Assembly (NCBI RefSeq): GCF_000246985.2
Contig: NC_022084.1
Location: 305,994 to 369,993 of the forward strand
Length of the DNA: 64,000 nucleotides
Source of the DNA: Thermococcus litoralis DSM 5473
GTDB taxonomy: Archaea; Methanobacteriota_B; Thermococci; Thermococcales; Thermococcaceae
Reading direction: 5' to 3'
A program made the position numbers and the translations under genes. Shown here in pieces: positions 56,244-64,000 of this stretch (positions are counted from its first letter, which is position 1; the number at the start of each line of letters is the position of its first letter). The notes beneath the pieces were generated by a model. It had not been told where the DNA came from and searched no databases. It saw nothing but the letters and a program-made list of their open reading frames with translations.

Positions 56244-57437
56244 ATGGAAATTGGGGTTGTAGGAAAACCAAACGTGGGGAAGTCTACATTTTTCGCCGCT
56301 GCTACGCTTGTGGATGTGCAAATAGCGAATTATCCTTTCACAACAATAGAAGCCAACATAGGAGTTAGCTACGCAACCGCGGAGCATCCATGCAAAGAGC
56401 TCAACTGCACTCCAAATCCACAGAACTACCAGTACAAAGACGGAATTGCCCTAATTCCAATAAAGATGATAGACGTTGCTGGATTAGTGCCCGGAGCTCA
56501 TGAAGGAAGGGGTTTGGGGAACAAGTTCTTAGACGACTTAAGGATGGCATCCGCTCTAATACATGTGGTTGATGCAACTGGAAAAACCGATGCCGAGGGA
56601 CAACCAACTGATTACCACGATCCCGTCGAGGATATAGAATTTTTGGAGAAAGAAATAGACTACTGGATATATGGAATTCTAAGAAAAAACTGGGAGAAGT
56701 TTGCCAAGAGAATAAAAATGCAGGGTTTAAAGCTTTCTAAGGCAATAGCTGAGCAGCTTACTGGAATTGGGGTTAGCGAAGATAACGTACTCGATGCCAT
56801 GCACAGGGTAAATTTAAGCGATGATCCAACAAAATGGAGCGATGAGGAGTTGTTTAACTTTGTGCGAGAGCTCAGGAAGATAAACAAGCCCATAATCATA
56901 GCCGCAAACAAAGCCGACGCTGCCGATGATGAGCAGATAAAGCGATTAATAGGAGAAGGTGAGAAAAGGGGATACATCGTAATGCCGACATCGGCCGCTG
57001 CCGAGCTAACACTCAGAAAAGCCGCTAAAGCAGGCTACATTGACTACATCCCAGGATCGGGAGATTTCAAGATCTTAAAGCCTTTGAACGAAAAGCAAAA
57101 GCACGGGTTGGAGCTAATTAGGGAGAAGGTGCTCAACAGATTTGGCTCAACAGGAGTTCAAGAGGTGATAAACAGAGCAGTTTTTGAGCTCCTTCAGCTA
57201 ATTCCAGTTTATCCCGTGGAGGATGAGCACAAGCTAACAGATCAATTTGGAAACGTTCTGCCGCATGTGTTCTTAATGAAGAAGGGCTCAACGCCGAGAG
57301 ACCTTGCGTTTAAAGTGCACACCGATTTGGGAAGGACCTTCCTTTATGCCATCAATGCTAAAACCCACAGAAGAGTGGGAGAAGACTACGAGCTTCAGTT
57401 CAACGACATCATAAAGATAGTTGCCATCGCTAGGTAG
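56244..57437 (+). CDS. ychF: YchF/OLA1-type P-loop NTPase
   Basis: The 397-residue protein has G1 GKPNVGKST, G3 DVAGLVPGAHEGRGLGNKF and the NKAD block typical of Obg-family members, and a C-terminal TGS-like domain (RDLAFKVHTDLGRTFLYAINAKT). YchF proteins prefer ATP and associate with ribosomes. GAGGTGAT sits before ATG 56244. Its end overlaps the convergent CYTH gene by 8 bases. Confidence 0.93.
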   Translation: MEIGVVGKPNVGKSTFFAAATLVDVQIANYPFTTIEANIGVSYATAEHPCKELNCTPNPQNYQYKDGIALIPIKMIDVAGLVPGAHEGRGLGNKFLDDLRMASALIHVVDATGKTDAEGQPTDYHDPVEDIEFLEKEIDYWIYGILRKNWEKFAKRIKMQGLKLSKAIAEQLTGIGVSEDNVLDAMHRVNLSDDPTKWSDEELFNFVRELRKINKPIIIAANKADAADDEQIKRLIGEGEKRGYIVMPTSAAAELTLRKAAKAGYIDYIPGSGDFKILKPLNEKQKHGLELIREKVLNRFGSTGVQEVINRAVFELLQLIPVYPVEDEHKLTDQFGNVLPHVFLMKKGSTPRDLAFKVHTDLGRTFLYAINAKTHRRVGEDYELQFNDIIKIVAIAR

Positions 57438-57939
57438 ATCCTTTTTCTTTTATAAGCTCCTGGTAAAGCCTTGGCTCAACATCTTCCTCCTTTAGTCCAA
57501 GTCTCCTCGCAACTTTCCATATCTCCCTTTTAGCATCTTCCACGTTATCGCTTATGACCTCTATATCCAGAAAATCCCCAAGTCCCTCAACCCGGTTTAG
57601 CTCAAAAGTAACGTTGCCAAGCCTGTACACATGTCGGTGTTTCTTAACCCATATATCCTCTTTAAATCCTAAACGCTTTAAAATATCCCTAATTTTGTCA
57701 AAATCCTTCACTTCTACCTCTATTTCATCAAACTCCTCATTTCTCTTGTCTTTGATCTCCTTGTATCCCAAGATTACTTCACCTGTATTTACAATACGCC
57801 TAATGCGAAGAAGGTTGGGGAGAGGAATATCAAAGTAGAGATCCTCCTGAACTTCCTCTCTAACCAGTTCAGCTCCTAGTCTCTCTATCTTCTCCTTTAT
57901 TTCATCGAAGAGGACTTTGAATTTCACTTCAACTTCCAT
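57430..57939 (-). CDS. CYTH-domain protein (CyaB/thiamine-triphosphatase-like)
   Basis: The 169-residue protein starts with the ExExK motif (EVEVKFKV) and has strands LYFDIP, LLRIRRI and VTFELNRVEGLGDFLDIEV with acidic metal ligands, the triphosphate-tunnel fold. It acts on a nucleotide or inorganic triphosphate; the substrate is not readable. It is the last gene of a ubiX-lrp-CYTH unit with 1-base spacing. Confidence 0.88.
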   Translation of the reverse strand: MEVEVKFKVLFDEIKEKIERLGAELVREEVQEDLYFDIPLPNLLRIRRIVNTGEVILGYKEIKDKRNEEFDEIEVEVKDFDKIRDILKRLGFKEDIWVKKHRHVYRLGNVTFELNRVEGLGDFLDIEVISDNVEDAKREIWKVARRLGLKEEDVEPRLYQELIKEKGST

Positions 57940-57940
57940 A

Positions 57941-58423
57941 CTAGATCCCTAGAAGCAATCCCTTAATTTCCTCTCCCTTCTTGAACTCTTCTATTGGATA
58001 AACTACAATCTCCCGTACGCTTGGTATGCTTTTTATATTTTCCTCAATGAACTCATTTAACTCCTTTTTTGTTTCCGCCCCAACGAGAGCCACTATCCGC
58101 TCATCCTCAGTTTTTGCCACCAAGAGAACATTGGGGAGGTTTGCCAGGTTTTTTGATACATACTCGAGGTATCTGCCTAGGAACTCCTCTATAACTGGTT
58201 TTTCTATCCCTAAGACTATGAAGGCAACCTCCTTAGGCCTTGCGGCTTCACCCAGGACTATCGTGTATTTTTCTATAACTCCCCTCTCAATGAGCTTCTT
58301 TATTCTAAAGTGTATGGTGGACTCTGGCTTACCCAACCTCTCGCTAATTTCTGAAATTGTTACCCGGGCATCTTCCTTGAGCACCTTCAAAATCGCTCTA
58401 TCCAGATCATCTAAATATATCAC
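57941..58423 (-). CDS. Lrp/AsnC-family transcription regulator
   Basis: The protein has about 160 residues from GTG 58423, placed directly after the ubiX stop with GGGGAG upstream; a longer frame from 58471 lies inside ubiX. An N-terminal HTH (LDRAILKVLKEDARVTISEISERLGKPESTIHFRIKKL region) is followed by a RAM-like effector domain. Effector and targets are unknown, but it may control its own operon. Confidence 0.85.
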   Translation of the reverse strand: MIYLDDLDRAILKVLKEDARVTISEISERLGKPESTIHFRIKKLIERGVIEKYTIVLGEAARPKEVAFIVLGIEKPVIEEFLGRYLEYVSKNLANLPNVLLVAKTEDERIVALVGAETKKELNEFIEENIKSIPSVREIVVYPIEEFKKGEEIKGLLLGI

Positions 58424-58424
58424 C

Positions 58425-58958
58425 TTACTCCCCCCACCGCCTGTACAAATTATGGGATATGCTGAGAACATCTAAAATTTTTCCAATTATAAAATTAACG
58501 ATGTCGTCTAAATTTTTAGGCTTATGGTAATAACCTGGAGATGCTGGCATAACAATAGCTCCTGCTTGGGTAACCTTTAACATGTTTTGGATATGCACCA
58601 AGTTTAAAGGGGTCTCCCTTATCAGCAATACTACCTTCCTTCGTTCTTTTAGAGCAACGTCTGCAGCCCTCGTAATAAGGTTATCAGCATACCCATTAGC
58701 TATAGCACTCAGTGTTTTCATTGAACACGGAGCCACAACAAGGGCATCAAACCCATAAGAACCAGAGGCTATTGGTGCAAAGAGATCATTCTCCCTGAAA
58801 TCAGGCTTAAATTCAATGCCTAGTTCATACTCTATAACCTTCAAAGCCGTCTCCGAGGCAACGCTAACGACCTCATGCCCCAACTCTTTTAGAACCTCAA
58901 CTAATCGAATCCCATAAATAACTCCACTCGCCCCAGTAATGGCAACCACGATTCTCAT
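58425..58958 (-). CDS. ubiX: Flavin prenyltransferase UbiX
   Basis: The 177-residue flavoprotein starts [18 protein letters not shown]. It has [32 protein letters not shown] (parts seen) and [10 protein letters not shown]. It joins dimethylallyl phosphate to FMN to make the prenylated flavin used by UbiD decarboxylases. It is the first gene of the three-gene unit and divergent from dacZ. Confidence 0.93.
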   Translation of the reverse strand: MRIVVAITGASGVIYGIRLVEVLKELGHEVVSVASETALKVIEYELGIEFKPDFRENDLFAPIASGSYGFDALVVAPCSMKTLSAIANGYADNLITRAADVALKERRKVVLLIRETPLNLVHIQNMLKVTQAGAIVMPASPGYYHKPKNLDDIVNFIIGKILDVLSISHNLYRRWGE

Positions 58959-59089
58959 AGCTCTTCACCATTTCGCGTACTTTTATGTTTAGGTACTTAA
59001 AATACTTTGTGAAGTTCGCAAGGGATGCATTGTTTTTCGAAACAATGTTTATAAGGTTAAGTTGCTCATATTTACACTCAGGTGTGAAG

Positions 59090-59887
59090 ATGAAGGGAAA
59101 TGACTACGCAGAGGTTCTTCTCAAAAAAGCCCTAGAGCTCACAAGGCTCTTGGACATTAAAGCCTTAGTTGTAATTGGCATAGAACTAAAAAAGCCCCCC
59201 AAAGTGGACATACCAATCCTTCTAGTGGGGAGAGAAACAAGCAGACAACATAACCTTAAAACCCTTCCCCTTCCCCTCTCAATGGGAACCAAAAATCTCG
59301 TAAATTTAGCTTCGAGCTTTATGATAGCCGAGGGGATAATCAAAGAGGGGGAAACGTTCATATACGTGACCCCATCCACGTTGGGCATTAGAAAAGCTAA
59401 AAAAGCAGTAGAGGTCGAAGATGAGTTTTTCTCCCAAATTGAACACATTTTCCAGGAAGTTCTTGAGCTTGCCATAGAGCTTAGCCTTGAGGGCAGGGAA
59501 GGAAAGCCAATAGGGACGATATTCGTAATAGGAGATACAAAAAACGTTATCAAACATTCCCATCAGATGGTGCCAAATCCCTTTAAGGGATACAAAATAA
59601 ACATCTTTGATAAGGGGAGTAAAGAGATCATAAAGGAATTTGCCTTTTTAGATGGAGCTTTTGTTATAAGCAAGTCGGGTAGAGTATTATGCGCAGGAAG
59701 GTATTTGGATATTGATTTTAAGAAGGTAAGTGTGAACATTCCTTCTGGATTAGGGAGCAGGCACTTGGCAGCAGCAGGAATTTCAAAAGTTACCAAAGCA
59801 ATAGCGATAACGGTCTCAGAGAGTGGGATAGTGAGGGTCTTCAAAGATGGAAAGATAATCTTCGAGTACAACCCAAGACTGCATTAA
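59090..59887 (+). CDS. dacZ: Diadenylate cyclase (DacZ type)
   Basis: The protein has about 265 residues from ATG 59090 (CAGGTG upstream); the 35-codon upstream extension is rejected. The N-terminal alpha/beta domain resembles archaeal DacZ. The DAC domain has LDGAFVISKSGRV (DGA near residue 188) and GLGSRHLAAAGISKVT (RHR equivalent near 223), then VSESGIVRVFKDG. It makes c-di-AMP from two ATP; in Thermococcales this messenger is tied to osmotic control. Confidence 0.92.
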   Translation: MKGNDYAEVLLKKALELTRLLDIKALVVIGIELKKPPKVDIPILLVGRETSRQHNLKTLPLPLSMGTKNLVNLASSFMIAEGIIKEGETFIYVTPSTLGIRKAKKAVEVEDEFFSQIEHIFQEVLELAIELSLEGREGKPIGTIFVIGDTKNVIKHSHQMVPNPFKGYKINIFDKGSKEIIKEFAFLDGAFVISKSGRVLCAGRYLDIDFKKVSVNIPSGLGSRHLAAAGISKVTKAIAITVSESGIVRVFKDGKIIFEYNPRLH

Positions 59888-59902
59888 ATAAAAAATAAAG
59901 GA

Positions 59903-61144
59903 TCAGAAGAGCCATTGGTTTTCTATACACTCATCACATGGCGGCTTTTCTGCTGCTATTGCCTTGAACTTTGAGTATATACACTCCGGCAGTCCCAGAG
60001 GGCATCTTTCCGGGGTAAGTTCTGGCCTTACCTTAGTCGGGTCAAGCTTTATCTTTAGATACGCCTCGTACTCCTCAACTTTCTTCCATGGGAGTACTTT
60101 GGCACCGTATATTACGAGATTGTCATGAATTCTTGCGTAGTCTCCAATTACTGCGTTCTCTTTTAGGATAACGTTTCTGCCAACTACGACACCTTCTCCA
60201 AGAATTGAGTCCTTCAGCTCACTTCTCTCCCTTATTATATCGTGTCCCAGGAGTATTGACCTCTTGAGGTATGCCTTGTCCTCAATAATAGTGTTTGGCC
60301 CTATGTAAGTGTAGGCTTTGATTTTGACTCCATGTCCTATCTTGACACCTCTGTCAATGTATACCGGCCCTTGTATCTCAACATCCTCTGGCACTTCAGC
60401 TCCTTCTTTTACTGTATAATAGCCATTGTTTTTAGCTATCTCATCTAGCGCAACTTGGTGAGCATAGAAGAAATCTTCTGGAGTTCCCAAGTCGACCCAA
60501 TAGTTTTCTCTTGGCATCATGTATCCATAAACTTGTCCCTGACTTACAAGTCTTGGAAGGATTTCTCTCTCAAAGTATATTTCTTTTCCTTTGGGTATTT
60601 CCTTCAAAACTTCTTTGTTGACCATGTAAATTCCCGCATCTACTATGTTGCTCTTAGGCTTTAGAGGCTTTTCTTCAAAATCAATTATCTTTCCTTCTTC
60701 GTCTGTAACGACGACACCGTATTTCTCTGGATCATAGACCTTTGTAAGTGCTACCGTTACAAGCCCCTCGTTTTCTCTGTGTGCTTTTATAAGCTCCTCA
60801 AAGTTGAAGTTAGTAAAGACGTCTCCGTAAATAACTAAGAACTCCTCACCTACAAACTCTTCAATGTTCTTAAGGGCTCCTCCTGTTTCTAAGGGCATTG
60901 GATCATTGACAAACCTAATATCCTTTGGATAATCGCTCATCTTGTCCTCTATAAATTCCCTAATCTCCCCTCTCATGTAGTGTACTGAAAGGATAACCTC
61001 GTCGATCTCCTTTATCTTCTCCAAGTTTTCGAGTATGTACTGGAGATTTGGCTTGCCAAGAACCGGGATCATGGGCTTTGGTCTAGTTGAAGAGAGTGGC
61101 CTTAATCTTGTTCCAAAACCACCAGCAAGAATAACCGCTTTCAT
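59903..61144 (-). CDS. Sugar-1-phosphate nucleotidyltransferase with left-handed beta-helix
   Basis: The 413-residue protein starts MKAVILAGGFGTRLRPLSS, with KPMIPVLGKP and the metal-binding YGDVF, then a hexapeptide-repeat domain (IGHGVKIKAYTYIG, GVVVGRNVILKENAVIG). It activates a sugar phosphate, probably mannose- or glucose-1-phosphate. The last 35 residues hold four Cys (CPLGLPEC...CDEC), unusual for the family and possibly metal-binding. Confidence 0.9.
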   Translation of the reverse strand: MKAVILAGGFGTRLRPLSSTRPKPMIPVLGKPNLQYILENLEKIKEIDEVILSVHYMRGEIREFIEDKMSDYPKDIRFVNDPMPLETGGALKNIEEFVGEEFLVIYGDVFTNFNFEELIKAHRENEGLVTVALTKVYDPEKYGVVVTDEEGKIIDFEEKPLKPKSNIVDAGIYMVNKEVLKEIPKGKEIYFEREILPRLVSQGQVYGYMMPRENYWVDLGTPEDFFYAHQVALDEIAKNNGYYTVKEGAEVPEDVEIQGPVYIDRGVKIGHGVKIKAYTYIGPNTIIEDKAYLKRSILLGHDIIRERSELKDSILGEGVVVGRNVILKENAVIGDYARIHDNLVIYGAKVLPWKKVEEYEAYLKIKLDPTKVRPELTPERCPLGLPECIYSKFKAIAAEKPPCDECIENQWLF

Positions 61145-61271
61145 AGTATCACCAATAATACATTAGGCTATCGCCTTAAATATTTTACGTGGATTAAATA
61201 TTCCCTCAATGAACAGATTTTCAGCCTATGTATTCTTCTTGTCATCCTTCTTGAGCTCATAGAGGCTGCCT

Positions 61272-61478
61272 TTAAACACAACTGCCCGGACAAATTTTCT
61301 TTAGAGGACAATTCTGGCACGAAGAGCCCATCTCGACTTTTTCCACGTAGCCCAGGCTTTCTAGGATTTTTATAATTCCTTCAACCTCATCAACCGTAAG
61401 ATCTAACCTCTCAGCTATTTCCTTGGATGTTCTCACTCCACTCTTTATCAATTCCAGCACATCATCAAGTTTCCCCAT
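61272..61478 (-). CDS. feoC: FeoC-like winged-helix protein with Cys cluster
   Basis: The 68-residue protein has a winged helix (TSKEIAERLDLTVDEVEGIIKILESLGYV) and a C-terminal CQNCPLKKICPGSC cluster fit for an Fe-S centre. It starts 12 bases after the feoB stop. FeoC-type proteins regulate or stabilise FeoB. The protein stops right after the cluster, and another frame continues with GSLYELKKDDKKN, hinting at a recent frameshift. Confidence 0.85.
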   Translation of the reverse strand: MGKLDDVLELIKSGVRTSKEIAERLDLTVDEVEGIIKILESLGYVEKVEMGSSCQNCPLKKICPGSCV

Positions 61479-61490
61479 CTACTTCACCCA

Positions 61491-63536
61491 TCAAAACCCA
61501 AGCAAGAGACCAATGTTGTAAACGAGTATGCCAACTAAGCTCGCAAGCAAAAGGTTGTAGAGAGAGGCTACCAAAGCCCACTTATTCCCTCCTTCGGCTC
61601 TTATTGCCCCTATTGTGGCTATACAAGGAATATACAAAGTGGTTACCAAGGCTAAGACAAATGCCTGTAGTGGAGTCATAGCACTCTGCATCAGCGATAT
61701 GAGAGCCTCTTCGCTTTCTCCTATGCCGTATATTATGCCATATGTTGCAATAACGTTCTCCTTGGCTATTATCCCAAAGATCAAACTTACCGCAGCTTTC
61801 CAGTCAAGACCCATGAGCAGTGTAAAAGGCTCAAAAACTTTTCCAAGCTTTTCTGCATAACTCAAGCCGCTACCTATGGGTTCAGGATAAGTGCTTAGAT
61901 ACCATATCGCCACAGAGCCAAGTAGAATTACTGTACCAGCTTTCCTTAAAAATTCCTTGCTTCTCTCCCATGAATGCACTACCGCGACTTTCCATGATGG
62001 AAGAGAATACTCGGGAAGTTCTATTACGAACGGGCTCTCCTCTCCTTTAACAACAAATTTTCCAAGGATTAGAGCCGAAAGTAAAGCGAGAAAGAGGGAA
62101 ATTGCATATATGCCCACTGCCACAAGGGCTTTATAGTCGCTAAAGAATGCCCCGGCTAGGAAAGTTATAACGACCATTCTTGCACTGCAGGGCACGAGTG
62201 GATTTATCAGCATGGTTAATATTCTGTCCCTTTCATCTTCTAACGTTCTTGTTGCCATTATAGCTGGAACGTTGCATCCAAATGCCAAAACCATCGGGAT
62301 AAAGCTCTTTCCTGGAAGACCAAACTTTCTCATTATCCTTTCCATGACGACAGCCGCTCTAGCCATATACCCACTGTCTTCAAGAATTGACATTGCAATA
62401 AACAGCAAGAAAACCAATGGGAAAAAGCTTAACACTGAGCCAACACCGCCTATGATCCCATCAACAATAAGACCCCTCGCGGTTTCATTACCTATAAATG
62501 GCGCAACAAATTCACCGAATGATGCAAAAGCATTGTCCAGGAACTCCTGCATGGGAGTGCCTATTGTGAACACAAACTTGAACAGAACGTAGAATACTCC
62601 CAAAAGCCCCAAGAGTCCGTAAACTGGATGAGTGAGAATTCTATCTATCTGGTCGCTGAAAGTTTCTTTGACTTCTCCAAAGTGAGTGACGAATTGATGC
62701 ATAAGCCGATCTATAAACTCGTACTTTTGATTTGCTATTACGATGTCAAGGGAGCGCTTATAGTAAACCTCCAGCTCGCTTATATGCTTAAGTATTTCAT
62801 CCATTTTTTCCGGGCCGAGATAGTTCAAAACGAGCTTTATTACCTCTTGATCTCTGGCGAGGAGCTTTATTGCCAGCCATCTGATGTTGTACATCTCCTC
62901 CAATGGAGTCTCTCTCAAAAGGTTGGAGATGTGCTCTATCTCCCTTTCTATCGGTTCCTCGTATACGGGGATTATGGGACTTGCAGTTATTCTCCCCTCC
63001 GCCATGCTAGCTATTGTTCTTTTCAATTCTTCCAGCCCCTCACCCTCTTTGGCATTTGTTGGAACTACCGGAACCCCCAGAACCTTTTCCATTTTCTTAA
63101 CATCAAAGCGAACTCCCCTTTTTCTTGCGATGTCGATCTTATTTAAGGCAATGACAACGTTTTTGACTCCCATCTCGAATATCTCCATCGTCAAAAAGAG
63201 GTTCCTCATAAGACAAGAGGCATCGACTATATCCACAATAACATCCGCATTCCCACTGAGAATAAAATTTCTCGCAATGAGTTCGTCTATAGAATCTGCG
63301 GTAAGAGAATACGTCCCCGGGAGATCTACTACCAAAAACTCCTTTTCGCGGTATTTCATTATCCCTTCTTTCTTTTCAACCGTTACTCCAGGCCAGTTCC
63401 CCACGTGCTGTCTAAGGCCAGTTAGGGCATTGAAGATCGTGGTTTTCCCTACATTTGGATTGCCCGCTAATGCAACGACTTTTAGACCATTTTTCTTTTC
63501 CTCGGGAACTTTTTCAGCACTGCAACAAGAGCTCAT
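61491..63536 (-). CDS. feoB: Ferrous iron transporter FeoB
   Basis: The protein has about 681 residues from ATG 63536, overlapping the feoA stop by one base (TGATG). The cytosolic G domain has G1 GNPNVGKTT, the iron-linked NWPGVTVEKKEG, G3 DLPGTYSL and G4 NKID. A helical spacer and the membrane part with two gate repeats follow (PMVLAFGCNVPAIMATRTLEDERDR, PCSARMVV). It imports Fe2+. Confidence 0.95.
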   Translation of the reverse strand: MSSCCSAEKVPEEKKNGLKVVALAGNPNVGKTTIFNALTGLRQHVGNWPGVTVEKKEGIMKYREKEFLVVDLPGTYSLTADSIDELIARNFILSGNADVIVDIVDASCLMRNLFLTMEIFEMGVKNVVIALNKIDIARKRGVRFDVKKMEKVLGVPVVPTNAKEGEGLEELKRTIASMAEGRITASPIIPVYEEPIEREIEHISNLLRETPLEEMYNIRWLAIKLLARDQEVIKLVLNYLGPEKMDEILKHISELEVYYKRSLDIVIANQKYEFIDRLMHQFVTHFGEVKETFSDQIDRILTHPVYGLLGLLGVFYVLFKFVFTIGTPMQEFLDNAFASFGEFVAPFIGNETARGLIVDGIIGGVGSVLSFFPLVFLLFIAMSILEDSGYMARAAVVMERIMRKFGLPGKSFIPMVLAFGCNVPAIMATRTLEDERDRILTMLINPLVPCSARMVVITFLAGAFFSDYKALVAVGIYAISLFLALLSALILGKFVVKGEESPFVIELPEYSLPSWKVAVVHSWERSKEFLRKAGTVILLGSVAIWYLSTYPEPIGSGLSYAEKLGKVFEPFTLLMGLDWKAAVSLIFGIIAKENVIATYGIIYGIGESEEALISLMQSAMTPLQAFVLALVTTLYIPCIATIGAIRAEGGNKWALVASLYNLLLASLVGILVYNIGLLLGF

Positions 63537-63766
63537 CAAAGCTCCCTCCTAACTATGATCTTCTCTGCCACACCTTTTCCCAGAGCTATCCGAGTATTCC
63601 CAATAGCGATTATATAAGGCCCCGGGTTGCCTGATTTGACCACAAAAATCTTTGTCCCGGGGGCTATTCCCATCCCCAAGAGCCTCTGCCTAGCCCTATG
63701 CCCCCCTTGGATGTCAACCACAATACCTTTCTCTCCCTCGCGCATCTGAGTTAACCGCACATACAT
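63536..63766 (-). CDS. feoA: FeoA, SH3-like iron transport accessory protein
   Basis: ATG 63766 (MYVRLTQMREGEKG) follows GGTGAT; longer starts lie inside the ribosome site. The 76 residues form the SH3-like FeoA fold (RARQRLLGMGIAPGTKI, YIIAIGNTRIALGKGVAEKIIV). It is the first gene of feoABC. A palindrome in the promoter suggests iron control. Confidence 0.93.
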   Translation of the reverse strand: MYVRLTQMREGEKGIVVDIQGGHRARQRLLGMGIAPGTKIFVVKSGNPGPYIIAIGNTRIALGKGVAEKIIVRREL

Positions 63767-63776
63767 GAGCATCACC

Positions 63777-63792
63777 ATTAGGCAAACCTAAT
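63777..63792. promoter_or_regulatory. Palindromic operator of feoABC (DtxR-like)
   Basis: ATTAGG-CAAA-CCTAAT is perfect with 6-bp arms, the core of DtxR/IdeR-type boxes (TTAGG...CCTAA). It lies about 10 bases before the feoA start and about 20 bases after a minus-strand TATA box (CTATATATC near 63804-63812), so it covers the expected transcription start. Iron-dependent repression is inferred. Confidence 0.6.
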
Positions 63793-63982
63793 TCCGTTTA
63801 TGAGATATATAGACTACCTTAAAAAGATTTGGTGGGTCTAAAACTCCAAAAAAGTTTGAACATCAAAGAGAAATGGTTCTAGTATGCTCTCTCCATGGTG
63901 CTATTGTTACATACAAAAAGGCAAAGTATTTAAGGACAAAAATACAAAATATTACTGGAATAATTTCAAAGGAGGACATGAA

Positions 63983-64000
63983 ATGGAAGAAGAAAAGAAA
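63983..64000 (+). CDS. Start of an unidentified gene cut by the window edge
   Basis: ATG 63983 sits 7 bases after a GGAGG ribosome site and reads MEEEKK before the window ends. A second ATG at 63978 is too close to the site. A TATA-like AGTATTTAAGG lies about 60 bases upstream. The product cannot be told. Confidence 0.5.

Noticed and set aside
58985-59089. Longer N-terminus for DacZ
   Set aside because: The extra 35 codons overlap the divergent promoter region and are hydrophobic without family match. CAGGTG precedes ATG 59090.

Overview
The window is chromosomal DNA of a hyperthermophilic euryarchaeon of the order Thermococcales (Thermococcus, Pyrococcus or Palaeococcus grade; species not determinable by eye). 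The support is a full reverse gyrase, TFB, FEN-1, aIF5B, an archaeal GluRS, the alpha subunit of ADP-forming acetyl-CoA synthetase, a VAT-type CDC48 ATPase, PDCD5, S19e, L35Ae, L37e and LSm, the Thermococcales-restricted DUF257 family, a C/D box sRNA, and Shine-Dalgarno boxes of the GGTGAT type behind TTTATA-type TATA boxes.

Left part, about 1-23.8 kb: accessory DNA. It opens with a truncated HhH-containing protein and a membrane transglutaminase-like protein coupled to a 44-residue membrane peptide. Next comes a tight five-gene operon read leftwards (12499 to 2305): a DUF1156 DNA methylase, a giant DUF499 ATPase, a 158-residue unknown, an SNF2 helicase with a C-terminal DUF3883-like (nuclease-like) region, and a 102-residue unknown. 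A DUF365 gene is divergent from it. This BREX/DISARM-like modification and restriction cassette, which has no PglZ here, is the best candidate in the window for an under-described defence system. Further right lie a gene-poor stretch with a three-copy repeat, a wHTH/P-loop protein, RmuC, a tyrosine integrase, a decayed AbiE toxin-antitoxin pair with a well-preserved operator, a second integrase carrying a 44-bp 3' fragment of tRNA-His, and corA broken by an IS200/IS605-type (TnpB) element whose tnpB is itself frameshifted. An aspartate racemase homologue with a one-base frameshift closes the damaged zone at about 24.5 kb.

Right part, about 24.5-64 kb: dense housekeeping DNA. In order: cobalamin adenosyltransferase; TldD/TldE protease; small exporter; C69 peptidase; NDK; GluRS; PP-loop ATPase; aIF5B; SWIM protein; reverse gyrase; AcdA; C/D sRNA, PsiE and FEN-1; TFB; PDCD5; a secreted glycoprotein-like protein inserted opposite the S19e/PDCD5 cluster; YhbY and S19e; PfpI; DUF257; CDC48; Hsp20; tRNA-Phe; L35Ae; Trm1; MATE; a wHTH plus solute-binding regulator; L37e and LSm; YchF with a tiny upstream ORF; CYTH, Lrp and UbiX; the c-di-AMP synthase DacZ; a sugar nucleotidyltransferase; and feoABC with a DtxR-like palindrome at its promoter.

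Gene starts were moved to internal codons wherever a GGTGA-type ribosome site or the TATA spacing favoured this. Family names come from motif recognition only. No database search was run, so DUF assignments in the accessory region in particular are recognition-based.
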